Origin: Amycolatopsis tolypomycina
GTDB lineage: Bacteria; Actinomycetota; Actinomycetes; Mycobacteriales; Pseudonocardiaceae
Direction: 5' to 3'
Length of the DNA: 64,000 nt
Assembly (NCBI RefSeq): GCF_900105945.1
Contig: NZ_FNSO01000004.1
Coordinates: 5,456,001-5,520,000 of the forward strand
The position numbers were made by a program, and so were the translations under genes. Positions within the stretch are counted from its first letter, which is position 1. Every line of letters begins with the position of its first letter. The notes under the pieces are model-generated. The model was given only the letters and a program-made list of their open reading frames with translations. It was not told where the DNA came from and made no database searches. Positions 27,412-34,782 of the stretch are shown here, in pieces.

Positions 27412-27503
27412 GGATGCCGTCAGGTCCCTGTCCGCCCGCTGCGGACCTGGTACCGGGGAAGGTGCACCAGGGCTGTTGAGCGGACAGAGGCCTCACGGCA
27501 TCC
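27412..27503 (-). ncRNA. Structured leader before rsmH (probable mraW RNA motif)
   Basis: In the mraZ-rsmH spacer, 24-base arms at 27412-27435 and 27480-27503 are complementary at 21 of 24 positions (outer GGATGCCGT / ACGGCATCC, inner TGTCCGC / GCGGACA). The 44-nt loop holds CCTGGT / ACCAGG. One arm can also form the smaller hairpin GTCCGC-CCGCT-GCGGAC, so competing folds are possible. A conserved 'mraW RNA' has been described in the 5' leader of this gene in actinobacteria, and position and form agree; I could not compare it with the published consensus. Confidence 0.65.
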
Positions 27504-27579
27504 GGGTGGGCTTCCCCTCCACGCGCGGGCGGCGAACCTCTTCGTCCCCCGACGACGAAGGTGCACCGCGACCGCACGC

Positions 27580-28011
27580 CTAGAAGACGCCCGGCAGTAC
27601 TTCCTCTCGAGCCTTCGCGTAGCTGTCTTCGTGTTCCTCCAGGTACGCCTGCCACGCTTGGGCGTCCCAGATCTCCAGCCTGGTGATCGCCCCGATCACC
27701 ACGCACTCCTTGCTGAGCCCCGCGTAGCGGCGGAGCTCGGGCGCGATGGTGATGCGCCCCTGGCCGTCCGGACGTTGCTCGTCCGTGCCGGCGAACAGGT
27801 AGCGCTGGTAGGCCCGAACCGCCTCGTTCGTGAACGGGGCCTCGGCGACCTTGCGCGCCATCTGCTCGAACTCGGCGCGGGGGAAGACGAAGAGGCAGTG
27901 GTCCTGCCCCTTGGTGACCATCAGCCCACCCGCCAAGGCGTCACGGAACTTCGCAGGCAGCGCGAGCCGCCCTTTGTCGTCCAGCTTCGGGGTGTGGGTG
28001 CCGAGGAACAC
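27580..28011 (-). CDS. mraZ: Transcriptional regulator MraZ
   Basis: This 143-residue protein is of exactly the usual MraZ length. It has two SpoVT/AbrB-like swapped-hairpin domains ([23 protein letters not shown] near residue 2-24 and [18 protein letters not shown] near 85-102), with the conserved DxKGR and DxxGR cores. MraZ forms a ring that binds direct repeats in front of the dcw operon and represses it. GTG 28011 follows GGGAGGTGGAGG; the longer open frame to 28092 would start inside the promoter and is rejected. Its predicted operator is at 28073-28118. Confidence 0.95.
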   Translation of the reverse strand: MFLGTHTPKLDDKGRLALPAKFRDALAGGLMVTKGQDHCLFVFPRAEFEQMARKVAEAPFTNEAVRAYQRYLFAGTDEQRPDGQGRITIAPELRRYAGLSKECVVIGAITRLEIWDAQAWQAYLEEHEDSYAKAREEVLPGVF

Positions 28012-28072
28012 GGCCTCCACCTCCCTACCGTCCACGGTGGCGAACCACCCCGGACGGCCACGGGGCTTCCCT

Positions 28073-28118
28073 TCCGCCCCACTGGCCACCACCGTACCCC
28101 ACTTTTCACCACAGTCAA
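28073..28118 (-). promoter_or_regulatory. dcw promoter with four-repeat MraZ box
   Basis: Reading the minus strand, TTGACT (plus 28113-28118) and TACGGT (28091-28096) form -35 and -10 boxes 16 bp apart. GTGGTG, GTGGGG, GTGGTG and GTGGGG begin at 28112, 28102, 28092 and 28082, exactly 10 bp apart, one helical turn. This direct-repeat pattern is how MraZ boxes look in other bacteria, and here it covers the promoter, so binding would block RNA polymerase. Confidence 0.82.
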
Positions 28119-28543
28119 CGCGACAAACGGGCAGACCACTCCGTCGTGTGTTCCGTTTGCGCAGGTCAGCCGCGTGGGGCCAGGTGGGGGGCGTGGTGGG
28201 GGACGGTGGCCAAGATCCCCCGCACCGGGTGCCCGAGCAACCTCAGCTGTAGCCCAGACGTCCGCATAACGGCCGCGAAAGAACCCTCCCGCCCCCAGCG
28301 GGGAGCCGGGTGGGTCCCAGTGGGGAACCGAGGTGGCAGGAAGTGGGGAGCGGGCTGAGCCCGAGTCGGAACACCGAAACCCCGGCCAACATGTCATGAA
28401 AGAGTCGTTCACTACGCCGGACGCCATGAAAGAGTCGTTCACGACGTCCGGAGTTGTCCACAGGCTGCACGTGATCACGCCGAGTAGTCCACAGATCACG
28501 AAATGGCCTGGTATCGCGTAGCTCAGCCGGTCACGATCGAACC
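28119..28543. other. Spacer between mraZ promoter and the divergent gene
   Basis: No supported gene lies in these 425 bases. It contains GTGG-rich tracts at 28174-28210, two copies of the 16-bp dispersed repeat at 28396-28441 and GTGGGG-rich DNA at 28320-28350. The short open frames here are not conserved-looking and have no ribosome sites. Confidence 0.6.
28396..28441 (+). repeat. Dispersed repeat ATGAAAGAGTCGTTCA, two copies
   Basis: ATGAAAGAGTCGTTCA occurs at 28396-28411 and 28426-28441, 30 bp apart, each followed by a CGCCGGACG- or CGTCCGGAG-like tail. The unit is almost its own reverse complement, so it can form a small cruciform. Two further copies lie at 29502-29548, on the far side of the next gene. 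Confidence 0.85.
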
Positions 28544-29527
28544 GTGAGCAGAGGATCTTGGAGACGTGACGCGGAGCTGATCTTCGCGGCCAGCAGGCGG
28601 GGCGTGATCACGGTGACGCAACTGGAGTCCCTGGGCGTGCCCCCGGCGACCAGCTACCGGCGCTGCCTCCCTGGCGGGCCATGGCAGCGGCTTCTCCCCG
28701 GCGTGGTGCTGCTGCGCACCGGCGCACCGACGCGGCGGCAGCTGGTCGAAGGCGCTCTGCTCCACTGCGGCGACCACGCGGTCATCACCGGGCTCGAATC
28801 GTGCCGCCGGCAAGGGCTGAAGCGCGACGCGCGCCCCGGCGAAGCGATCCACGTCCTTCTTCCGCTGCATCTGAAGACCACCAGCAGCGGCTATGTCCTC
28901 GTGGAGCGGACCAAGCGCATGCCAGTCCCGGTGCGGTCAGATGGGCTTCCCCTCGCCCCTGCCGTCCGAGCCGTGCTGGACGAGTGCCGGCGCATGCGCG
29001 AGCGCCCGCCGATCCGGGCTTTGCTCGCCGAAGCCGTTCAACAGCTGGGACTCGACCCCACCGACCTGAGCGGAGAACTGGAGACCGGCAGCCGCCGGGG
29101 TACCGCATTGCCCCGGGCTGTGCTCCGGGAAATCGCCGGCGGCGCCCGGTCGGCCGCCGAAGCCGAAGCCATGGCTGTGTGGCGCCGCACCGGCCTGCCC
29201 GAACCGGTGTGGAACTTCGAGCTCCGCGACGAGTGCGGCAACTACATCGCGATCCCGGACGCCTGGTGGGACAACGTGGCTCTGGCCTGGGAGATCGACT
29301 CGTACGAGTTTCATTTCGGGCAGCCCGGCTACGCGTCGACACTCGCCCGGAACAACCGGTACGCCGCCGCCGGTGTCGCGGTGGTGCAGACAGTGCCCAG
29401 CCGCCTGCGCACCGATCCTGCCGCGGTCGCCGACGACCTCGTCTCGGCTTATCGCGCGGCCGCCGGCCGTCCGCGTCCTCCGGTGGTCCTGACCGGACGT
29501 CATGAAAGAGTCGTTCATGACGCCTGA
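28544..29527 (+). CDS. AbiEi-like winged-helix / Vsr-DUF559-like nuclease-fold protein
   Basis: This 327-residue protein has an N-terminal winged-helix resembling the AbiEi antitoxin domain (GVITVTQLESLGVPPATSYRRC, then VITGLESCRRQGL). Its C-terminal part resembles very-short-patch-repair/DUF559 endonuclease folds: IPDAWWDNVALAWEIDSYEFH gives a D-x(n)-E-x-D acidic set and ARNNRYAAAGVAVVQ follows. There is no toxin partner next door, so it is not a complete AbiE system. GTG 28544 opens the winged helix. The last codons and the stop lie inside a copy of the dispersed 16-bp repeat, so the C-terminus is repeat-derived. Function is unknown. Confidence 0.65.
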   Translation: MSRGSWRRDAELIFAASRRGVITVTQLESLGVPPATSYRRCLPGGPWQRLLPGVVLLRTGAPTRRQLVEGALLHCGDHAVITGLESCRRQGLKRDARPGEAIHVLLPLHLKTTSSGYVLVERTKRMPVPVRSDGLPLAPAVRAVLDECRRMRERPPIRALLAEAVQQLGLDPTDLSGELETGSRRGTALPRAVLREIAGGARSAAEAEAMAVWRRTGLPEPVWNFELRDECGNYIAIPDAWWDNVALAWEIDSYEFHFGQPGYASTLARNNRYAAAGVAVVQTVPSRLRTDPAAVADDLVSAYRAAAGRPRPPVVLTGRHERVVHDA

Positions 29528-29548
29528 CGTTGTGAACGACTCTTTCAT
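29502..29548. repeat. Dispersed repeat, inverted pair
   Basis: A forward copy of ATGAAAGAGTCGTTCA (29502-29517) and an inverted copy (29533-29548) flank the stop of the 28544 gene. Together they can form a hairpin of 16-bp arms, which might end transcription between the two convergent genes. Confidence 0.85.
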
Positions 29549-29570
29549 GACGTCCGAGAGCGGGAACGGG

Positions 29571-30296
29571 TCAGGCGTCCGGGGTGAGGAGGGCGGTGAC
29601 GCGGGCCGCGAGGCGGGTGCTGTCGACCGGGCTGACCGTCACCCACTCCTGCCCACCCCGGCCCGGCGTCTTCGTCGCGCAGTACGCGCCGACGTCGGTG
29701 TCGAACCACGTCAACCCGCCGACCCGCTCGACCCGCCCCGACGCCGACCTGCGGCTCACGCTGAACTGTCCCGCCGCGTACACCGGCCGCGCCTGGATCG
29801 CCCGGACCTCCTCGAGCTGCCCCGACGCCGTCCCCGAGGCGGCGTCCGCAGCGAGCGTCGACGCCGGGAGGCTGATGCCGTACCCCGGGCCGGCCGTCAG
29901 CTCCGGCAGGACGTCGACGATCGCCGTGCCGAGCTCGCCCTCGCGGATGGAGTCCAGGCCGATCGTCTGCTCCGGCTGGGTCGCCAGCACCCCGCGGCGG
30001 CCGCGGGCGGCGGTGACCGCGCGGAACGGCGACGACGCCGTCATGTCCGCGAGCGCCTCACACGCCACGAAAACCTCCCCGGACGCGAGCAGGTCCAGCC
30101 GCGCCGAAAGCGCCGGCTCCAGCCGGGACCCGTCATAGAGGCCCCGCGAAGCCAGGTTCTCGTAGACGGCCTTGCGCACCTCGGCGCGTTCGGCGTCGGT
30201 GACACCCACGCTGCGGACGCTCAGCGGTTCCGGCGGGCGGTCGTGGCCGAGGTCGGTCCAGAGGATGTCGAACGCTGACGCCGAGACCCGGATCAA
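29571..30296 (-). CDS. EspG-family ESX secretion-associated protein
   Basis: This 241-residue cytosolic protein resembles mycobacterial EspG chaperones (ASAFDILWTDLGHDRPPEPL at the start, and VAGQ/WFDTDVGAYCATKTP-like end region). EspG binds the helical tip of PPE proteins and delivers them to the type VII secretion machine. The upstream gene encodes a PPE-like protein, which fits. The start is a TTG (30296) that overlaps the stop of that gene (TTGA). This gene contains no ESX ATPase or channel; those must be elsewhere. Confidence 0.8.
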   Translation of the reverse strand: MIRVSASAFDILWTDLGHDRPPEPLSVRSVGVTDAERAEVRKAVYENLASRGLYDGSRLEPALSARLDLLASGEVFVACEALADMTASSPFRAVTAARGRRGVLATQPEQTIGLDSIREGELGTAIVDVLPELTAGPGYGISLPASTLAADAASGTASGQLEEVRAIQARPVYAAGQFSVSRRSASGRVERVGGLTWFDTDVGAYCATKTPGRGGQEWVTVSPVDSTRLAARVTALLTPDA

Positions 30297-30850
30297 GCCC
30301 GCCCCAGCGCCGGCGGGGCGGGGAACGTCTCGGCCGGCACGTACCCGCGCAGGGCGGTGTCCCGCGTGCGGAGGACGTCGATGGCCTTCTGCCGCGCGGC
30401 CTCCGCCTCGGCGCGGCGAGCCGCCATCTCGCCGGCCAGCCCGGCCAGGGCGAACACGCTTCCGCTGGACGCGGCGTCGCGGATCATCGCCGCCGGGTCG
30501 TAGGCCACCGGCGGCGGCATGTCGGCCCGCGCCCGCGCCGCGACCTCCGCCTGCGCGCCGACCGCCTGCCCGACCGACGCCGAGACGGCGGCGGAGTGCG
30601 ACAGCCACCGCGCGGCCCGGCCCAGTGCCGCCCGCGCCGCGTCGCCCGCCTGGCCGCGCCAGTGCTCGTCCGACGCGGCGACCAGCGCGGCGACGTCGGC
30701 GGTGGACTCCTGCAGCCGTTTCGCCAGCCCGTCCCAGCGTGCGCCCGCCTCGCCCGCGGCGACCGGGTCGTTGCCGCGCTCGACCTCCGCGGCCATCGCT
30801 TCGTGGCTGTAGGCCTCGTACCGCGCGGTGGGCACGGGTGGTTCGGGCAC
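30293..30850 (-). CDS. PPE-domain-like ESX substrate
   Basis: This 185-residue, almost all-helical, Ala-rich protein has the pattern W-x(20)-W-x-G-x-A (RWDGLAKRLQES...EHWRGQAGDAARAAL) typical of the PPE/WXG helical hairpin. It ends in a helix and a Pro-rich tail. It is likely secreted through a type VII system with EspG (next gene) as chaperone. GTG 30850 follows AGGAGG. It sits with a WXG-like small protein and a DUF3558 lipoprotein, which is a recurrent ESX accessory set in Pseudonocardiaceae (recalled, not checked). Confidence 0.75.
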   Translation of the reverse strand: MPEPPVPTARYEAYSHEAMAAEVERGNDPVAAGEAGARWDGLAKRLQESTADVAALVAASDEHWRGQAGDAARAALGRAARWLSHSAAVSASVGQAVGAQAEVAARARADMPPPVAYDPAAMIRDAASSGSVFALAGLAGEMAARRAEAEAARQKAIDVLRTRDTALRGYVPAETFPAPPALGRA

Positions 30851-30864
30851 GGCGCACCTCCTGG

Positions 30865-31404
30865 TCAGGGCAGCTTGGGTTCGACGAGCCCGGCCACCGT
30901 GGCCGCGCGACGGCACGCGAGCGGGGTGTCCGAGAAGCCGCTGTTGCTGACGTCGATCTGGACGCTGGCGCCGTCGCCGACCCCGAGCAGCACGGCGCAG
31001 GTGCCGTCGGCGGCCTTCTTGTCGGCGACCTTCAGCGCCGGGTGGGTGCCGACCGTCGTCTTGGTGACGTTCTTCGTGGCGACGTCGAGTTCGGCGAGGC
31101 CGTGTTGTTCGTCGTAGGTGACGGTGACGCCGAATGTGCCGGGCACGGTCCAGTCGCAGGCCCGGGCCCCGGCGATGTCCTTGGATTTGCCGAGCACGGT
31201 GATGCCGGCGGTCGAGCGGTCCTGCGGGGAGAGCAGGGTGCAGAGGTCGGCGAGTCCGGTGGGCACGGCGGACGGCGGCGGCACGGCCGGACCGGAGGCC
31301 TGCGCGGAGGTGTGCCCGACGGCGGCCGGCGGGGCGCTCTGCTGCCCGCACGCCGCCACGAAGAAGAGGAGAAGCGCGCACGCCACCGGGCCCCGCGCAC
31401 CCAC
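30865..31404 (-). CDS. DUF3558 lipoprotein
   Basis: This 179-residue protein has a signal ending in a lipobox (LLFFVAAC, Cys19 with this start) and a DUF3558-type domain (LCTLLSPQDRSTAGI...ACDWTVPG...CAVLLGVGDGASVQI) with paired Cys. It would be anchored on the outer face of the membrane; function in ESX clusters is unknown. Three possible GTG starts at 31500, 31452 and 31404 are copies of one context made by a 48-bp tandem duplication. I chose 31404 because it gives a normal-length lipoprotein signal. Confidence 0.78.
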   Translation of the reverse strand: MGARGPVACALLLFFVAACGQQSAPPAAVGHTSAQASGPAVPPPSAVPTGLADLCTLLSPQDRSTAGITVLGKSKDIAGARACDWTVPGTFGVTVTYDEQHGLAELDVATKNVTKTTVGTHPALKVADKKAADGTCAVLLGVGDGASVQIDVSNSGFSDTPLACRRAATVAGLVEPKLP

Positions 31405-31501
31405 CGCACGGCGCCCCGCGGCCGTCCGCCCGGCACGCACCAGCTCACCCACCGCACGGCGCCCCACAGCCGTCCGCCCGGCACGCACCCGCTCACCCAC
31501 C
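31398..31501 (+). repeat. 48-bp tandem duplication at gene junction
   Basis: The sequence beginning CACCCACCGCACGG recurs at 31398 and 31446, and its first 8 bases again at 31494, a period of 48 bp. On the minus strand it encodes a 16-residue repeat (VRAGRTA-V/A-GRRAVGE) and supplies three in-phase GTG start codons for the lipoprotein gene. Confidence 0.85.
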
Positions 31502-31843
31502 GGTGCAGTCCACGCCTCGGGCCGCCTGCTCGTCCGCGTGCTGGTACTTCGCCAGCGCCTCCGCGATCCGCCGCTTGAGCGTCTCCAGCTCCTTGCCGAA
31601 CGCCGTCAGCTGCTGGACCGCCGAGCCCTGCCCGCCGATGCCGTACTCCGCCATGAAGTCGCCGATCTCGCCCGCGTACCCGCCGCCCAGCGGGACGCTG
31701 CGCCCCAGCACCTTGGCCTCGCGGACCATCTCGCCCACGACGTCCTGCAGCTGGCCGAGCTTCGCGTAGGCGTCGGTGGCCAGCTCGGGCGCGACCGCGA
31801 AACCGCGCACGTCGAACGGCAGCTGGGTTCGCAGCTCGCTCAT
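31493..31843 (-). CDS. WXG100-like small helical protein
   Basis: This 116-residue protein is predicted to be a two-helix hairpin (PELATDAYAKLGQLQDVVGEMVREAKVL and QQLTAFGKELETLKRRIAEALAKYQHADEQ) joined by a Gly-rich turn, which is the size and shape of ESX proteins. It lacks a clear WXG turn. Its place upstream of a DUF3558 lipoprotein, PPE-like and EspG genes supports a type VII role. ATG 31843; it is divergent from the MoxR operon. Confidence 0.65.
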   Translation of the reverse strand: MSELRTQLPFDVRGFAVAPELATDAYAKLGQLQDVVGEMVREAKVLGRSVPLGGGYAGEIGDFMAEYGIGGQGSAVQQLTAFGKELETLKRRIAEALAKYQHADEQAARGVDCTGG

Positions 31844-32115
31844 AAGCGGTTACGCCTCTCCGTAGCCGGGCGACCTCGAACCGCAGCATACGACAGAGCA
31901 GGGCGTCAGCGGGAGCACCCAGAATCGGGTGAATACTCACCCTTTCGAGGTATCGTCCCTGCTTGCGCAGTGTCATCGCGGGGTTCCAGCCCCCGGTTCG
32001 CCCGGGTTTGACACACTGGGTGGAAGGCTGGTCGCTGCGCGCGGACAGCAGCGAGGGGGCCGTTCGGCCCGGCCGGGCGCACAATGCGCGCGGCCATGCG
32101 CCACCAGGAGGTCGA

Positions 32116-33183
32116 GTGACGTCGAGAATCCAGTCTGCCGCGCCCGGATCGGGCGAGCAGGCATCCGGGCGGCCGCTTTATCCGGCGGAGCCCTCGGGCA
32201 ACGGCCGGGCCCACGGTCACCCCGGCAGAGTGCCGCTGGACGAACTGCACGACACCGCCCGGCGGATCGCCGCCAACGTGGAGCGCGTGCTGGTCGGCAA
32301 GCCCGACGTCATCCGGATCGCGCTGGTCACCCTGCTCGCCGAAGGCCACCTCCTGGTCGAAGACGTGCCCGGCGTCGGGAAGACGTCGCTGGCCAAGGCG
32401 CTCGCCCGGTCGATCGACTGCACGGTCAGCCGTATCCAGTTCACCCCCGACCTGCTGCCGAGCGACGTCACCGGCGTCTCCATCTACAACCGCCAGTCCG
32501 GCGAGTTCGACTTCCGCCCCGGCCCGGTGTTCGCGAACATCGTGGTGGGCGACGAGATCAACCGCGCCTCGCCGAAGACGCAGTCGGCGCTGCTGGAGTG
32601 CATGGAAGAGCACCAGGTCACCGTCGACACCTCGACGTACCGCCTCGAGCAGCCGTTCATGGTCATCGCGACCCAGAACCCGATCGAGATGGAAGGCACC
32701 TACGCCCTCCCCGAGGCCCAGCGCGACCGGTTCACCGCCCGCGTCTCCATCGGCTACCCCGACCAGCAGGCCGAGCTGGCCATGGTCGACGAGCACGCCG
32801 GCCACAACCCCCTCGAGGACCTGCAGCCGGTGTCCGACGGCGAGACCGTGCACAGGCTGATCGAGACGGTCCGCGGCGTGCACATCGCGCCGGAGGTCCG
32901 CCGGTACGCCGTCGACGTCGTCGCGGCCACCCGCGGTGTCCCGGAGATCCGGCTCGGCGCGTCCCCCCGGGCCACGCTGCACCTGGTCCGCGCGGCGCGG
33001 GCGCAGGCGGCGCTGTCGGGCCGCGACTACGTCGTGCCGGACGACCTGCACACGGTGGCGGTCCCGGTCCTGGCGCACCGACTGGTGCTGACCACGGAGG
33101 CCCACGCCGCCCGCCGGTCGGCCACCGACGTCGTGCGCGCGGTGCTGCACCGGGTGCCGGTGCCGCAGGGCACCCGGCCCTAG
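32116..33183 (+). CDS. MoxR-family AAA+ ATPase
   Basis: This 355-residue protein has a ~40-residue disordered N-terminus, then the AAA_3 core: Walker A EDVPGVGKTS (residues 82-91), Walker B NIVVGDEINR (141-150), sensor VIATQNPIEMEGTYALPEAQRDRF and the lid domain with RLGASPRATLHLVRAA. MoxR ATPases act as chaperones that mature partner proteins, usually encoded with DUF58/von Willebrand A proteins as here. GTG 32116 follows AGGAGGT. The operon continues with DUF58 and a transglutaminase after a 55-bp dispersed repeat. Confidence 0.95.
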   Translation: MTSRIQSAAPGSGEQASGRPLYPAEPSGNGRAHGHPGRVPLDELHDTARRIAANVERVLVGKPDVIRIALVTLLAEGHLLVEDVPGVGKTSLAKALARSIDCTVSRIQFTPDLLPSDVTGVSIYNRQSGEFDFRPGPVFANIVVGDEINRASPKTQSALLECMEEHQVTVDTSTYRLEQPFMVIATQNPIEMEGTYALPEAQRDRFTARVSIGYPDQQAELAMVDEHAGHNPLEDLQPVSDGETVHRLIETVRGVHIAPEVRRYAVDVVAATRGVPEIRLGASPRATLHLVRAARAQAALSGRDYVVPDDLHTVAVPVLAHRLVLTTEAHAARRSATDVVRAVLHRVPVPQGTRP

Positions 33184-33186
33184 CGG

Positions 33187-33241
33187 TGACATCCGGGGCT
33201 TCGCCCCAGGCCGGGGGCTCCGCCACCCGAACCCCCGAAAA
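33187..33241 (+). repeat. 55-bp dispersed palindromic repeat, copy 1
   Basis: The unit starts TGACA, then the hairpin GGGGCTTCGCCCC, then GGGGGCTCCGCCACCCG, and ends CCCCCGAAAA. Copies 2 (39626-39680) and 3 (53819-53871) match it with a few changes. This copy lies between the MoxR and DUF58 genes of one operon. Confidence 0.9.
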
Positions 33242-33271
33242 ATGTCTGTCGCCCAAGGGGAAGAGAACCGC

Positions 33272-34546
33272 ATGCTGCGTGCCCTGTCCGGCCTGACCAC
33301 CCGCGGCCGCTGCCTCCTGGCCGCGGGGATCGCCGCCGCGGTGTGCTCGTTCGTGCTCGACGAACGCGACTTGCTGCGAGTCGCGATCTTCGTGGTGGCG
33401 CTGCCGCTGCTGGTCGCCGCGTTCATCTCGGCGACCCGGCTGCGCATCGGCGCCACCCGCGCGCTGCGCCCGCAACGGGTCGCGGTCGGCGGCAACGGTG
33501 AAGTGCAGCTGGAGCTGTGGCGCAGCGGACGGCTGCCCGCCGGCGAAATCCTCCTCGAGGACGGCGTGCCGTACGCGCTGGGCTCGCGGCCGCGGTTCGT
33601 CGTCGAGCGCCTCCCGCACGACCGGCGCGTCGCCCTGCGCTACCCGCTGCAGCCGGTGCTGCGCGGGATCCAGCAGGTCGGGCCGCTGCGCGCGACGATC
33701 ACCGACCCGTTCGGGCTGTGCGAGTTCGAGCGCGAGCTGATCGGGCACTCGCGGCTGGTCGTGGTTCCCCGCGTGGTCGCGCTGTGGGGCCTCCCGAGCG
33801 GCGCGGGCATCGGCGTCGGCGACGACGGCACGGTCCGGCTGCACGCCGGCCAGGGCGAGGCCGACGTGATCGTCCGCCAGTACCGCCAGGGCGACGACCT
33901 GCGGAAGGTCCACTGGCGCTCGACGGCCCGCCGCGACGAGATCATGGTGCGCGTCGAGGAACGCCCGTGGCGCGGCGGCACGACGGTGCTGCTCGACCAC
34001 CGGGCGGCCGCCCACCACGGCAGCGGCCCGGCGGCGAGCCTGGAGTGGGCGGTGTCGTTCGCGGCGTCGGCGGCGTTGCACCTGCGCCGCTCCGGCCACC
34101 GCGTCCGCCTGGTCACCGAGCACGGAGTGACGCTGGCCGACACCCCGGGCGAGGGCGGCGACCACTACGACCACGTGGTGCTCGACGCCCTGGCGGCGCT
34201 GCAGCCGGCACACCAGCGCGACATCACCCTGGCCGGCGACCCGGCCGAGGGCCAGGAGCTGATCGCGGTGCTCGGCACGGTGAGCACGGAGGCGGTGCAC
34301 GAGCTGACCCAGTACCGCCCTCGCGGGATCCGGAGCCTGGCGGTCCTGCTGGACACGCCGACGTGGTCGGCCGGGGTGACGGCCCCAGAGCAGCGAGCGG
34401 CGGCAACGGAGGACTCGGCGGCCCTGCTGCGCGCGGCGGGCTGGGGCGTGATCGTCGCAGGGCCGGGGTCGCCGATGCCCCAGGTGTGGGCCGAGCTCTG
34501 CCGCAGCGGCGCCCGCCGGGGCACGCTGATCGGCGGGCCGCGATGA
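33272..34546 (+). CDS. DUF58 (vWA-like) protein
   Basis: This 424-residue protein has two N-terminal membrane helices (about residues 10-55), an extended beta-rich middle region and the DUF58 signature VIVRQYRQGDDLRKVHWRSTARRDEIMVRVEE (about 200-231), followed by a von Willebrand A-like fold with LLDHRA. The DUF58 proteins work with MoxR ATPases, perhaps assembling or activating envelope enzymes. The start ATG 33272 follows GGGGAAGAG; an in-frame ATG at 33242 lies right at the repeat edge. ATGA overlap with the next frame. Confidence 0.88.
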   Translation: MLRALSGLTTRGRCLLAAGIAAAVCSFVLDERDLLRVAIFVVALPLLVAAFISATRLRIGATRALRPQRVAVGGNGEVQLELWRSGRLPAGEILLEDGVPYALGSRPRFVVERLPHDRRVALRYPLQPVLRGIQQVGPLRATITDPFGLCEFERELIGHSRLVVVPRVVALWGLPSGAGIGVGDDGTVRLHAGQGEADVIVRQYRQGDDLRKVHWRSTARRDEIMVRVEERPWRGGTTVLLDHRAAAHHGSGPAASLEWAVSFAASAALHLRRSGHRVRLVTEHGVTLADTPGEGGDHYDHVVLDALAALQPAHQRDITLAGDPAEGQELIAVLGTVSTEAVHELTQYRPRGIRSLAVLLDTPTWSAGVTAPEQRAAATEDSAALLRAAGWGVIVAGPGSPMPQVWAELCRSGARRGTLIGGPR

Positions 34547-34782
34547 GCAGCTTCCGGCCTGGCCACCACCACGAGTCCGGGACCGCACCCGGCCCCACCG
34601 GCACCCGCGAGGGCACGCTGATCGGCCGGGCCGCGCCGACCGACACTGCTCGCCGCGACGGCTCCCGCCGGGGCACGCCGATCGGGCGGCCCACGCCAAC
34701 CGACACCGCACCCCGCCCCACCGGCACCGCGGCCCGCCGCACCGTCACCCGCCCCAGCACCTTCATCGGGGGTTCGCGATGA
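34543..34782 (+). CDS. Small repeat-derived ORF between DUF58 and transglutaminase genes
   Basis: This 79-residue frame starts with ATGA at the DUF58 stop and ends with ATGA at the start of the transglutaminase gene. Its sequence is built of degenerate copies of the DUF58 C-terminus (RRGTLIGGPR becomes REGTLIGRAA, RRGTPIGRPT, RPSTFIGGSR). Both borders read CGCGATGAGCA. It looks like an expanded gene junction that stayed in frame, translated at least by coupling. No known domain, no signal peptide; it may have no function beyond keeping the operon coupled. Confidence 0.45.
   Translation: MSSFRPGHHHESGTAPGPTGTREGTLIGRAAPTDTARRDGSRRGTPIGRPTPTDTAPRPTGTAARRTVTRPSTFIGGSR

Noticed and set aside
28544..29527. 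Complete AbiE toxin-antitoxin system
   Set aside because: There is no AbiEii nucleotidyltransferase next to it, and the C-terminus is nuclease-like rather than the AbiEi C-terminal domain.
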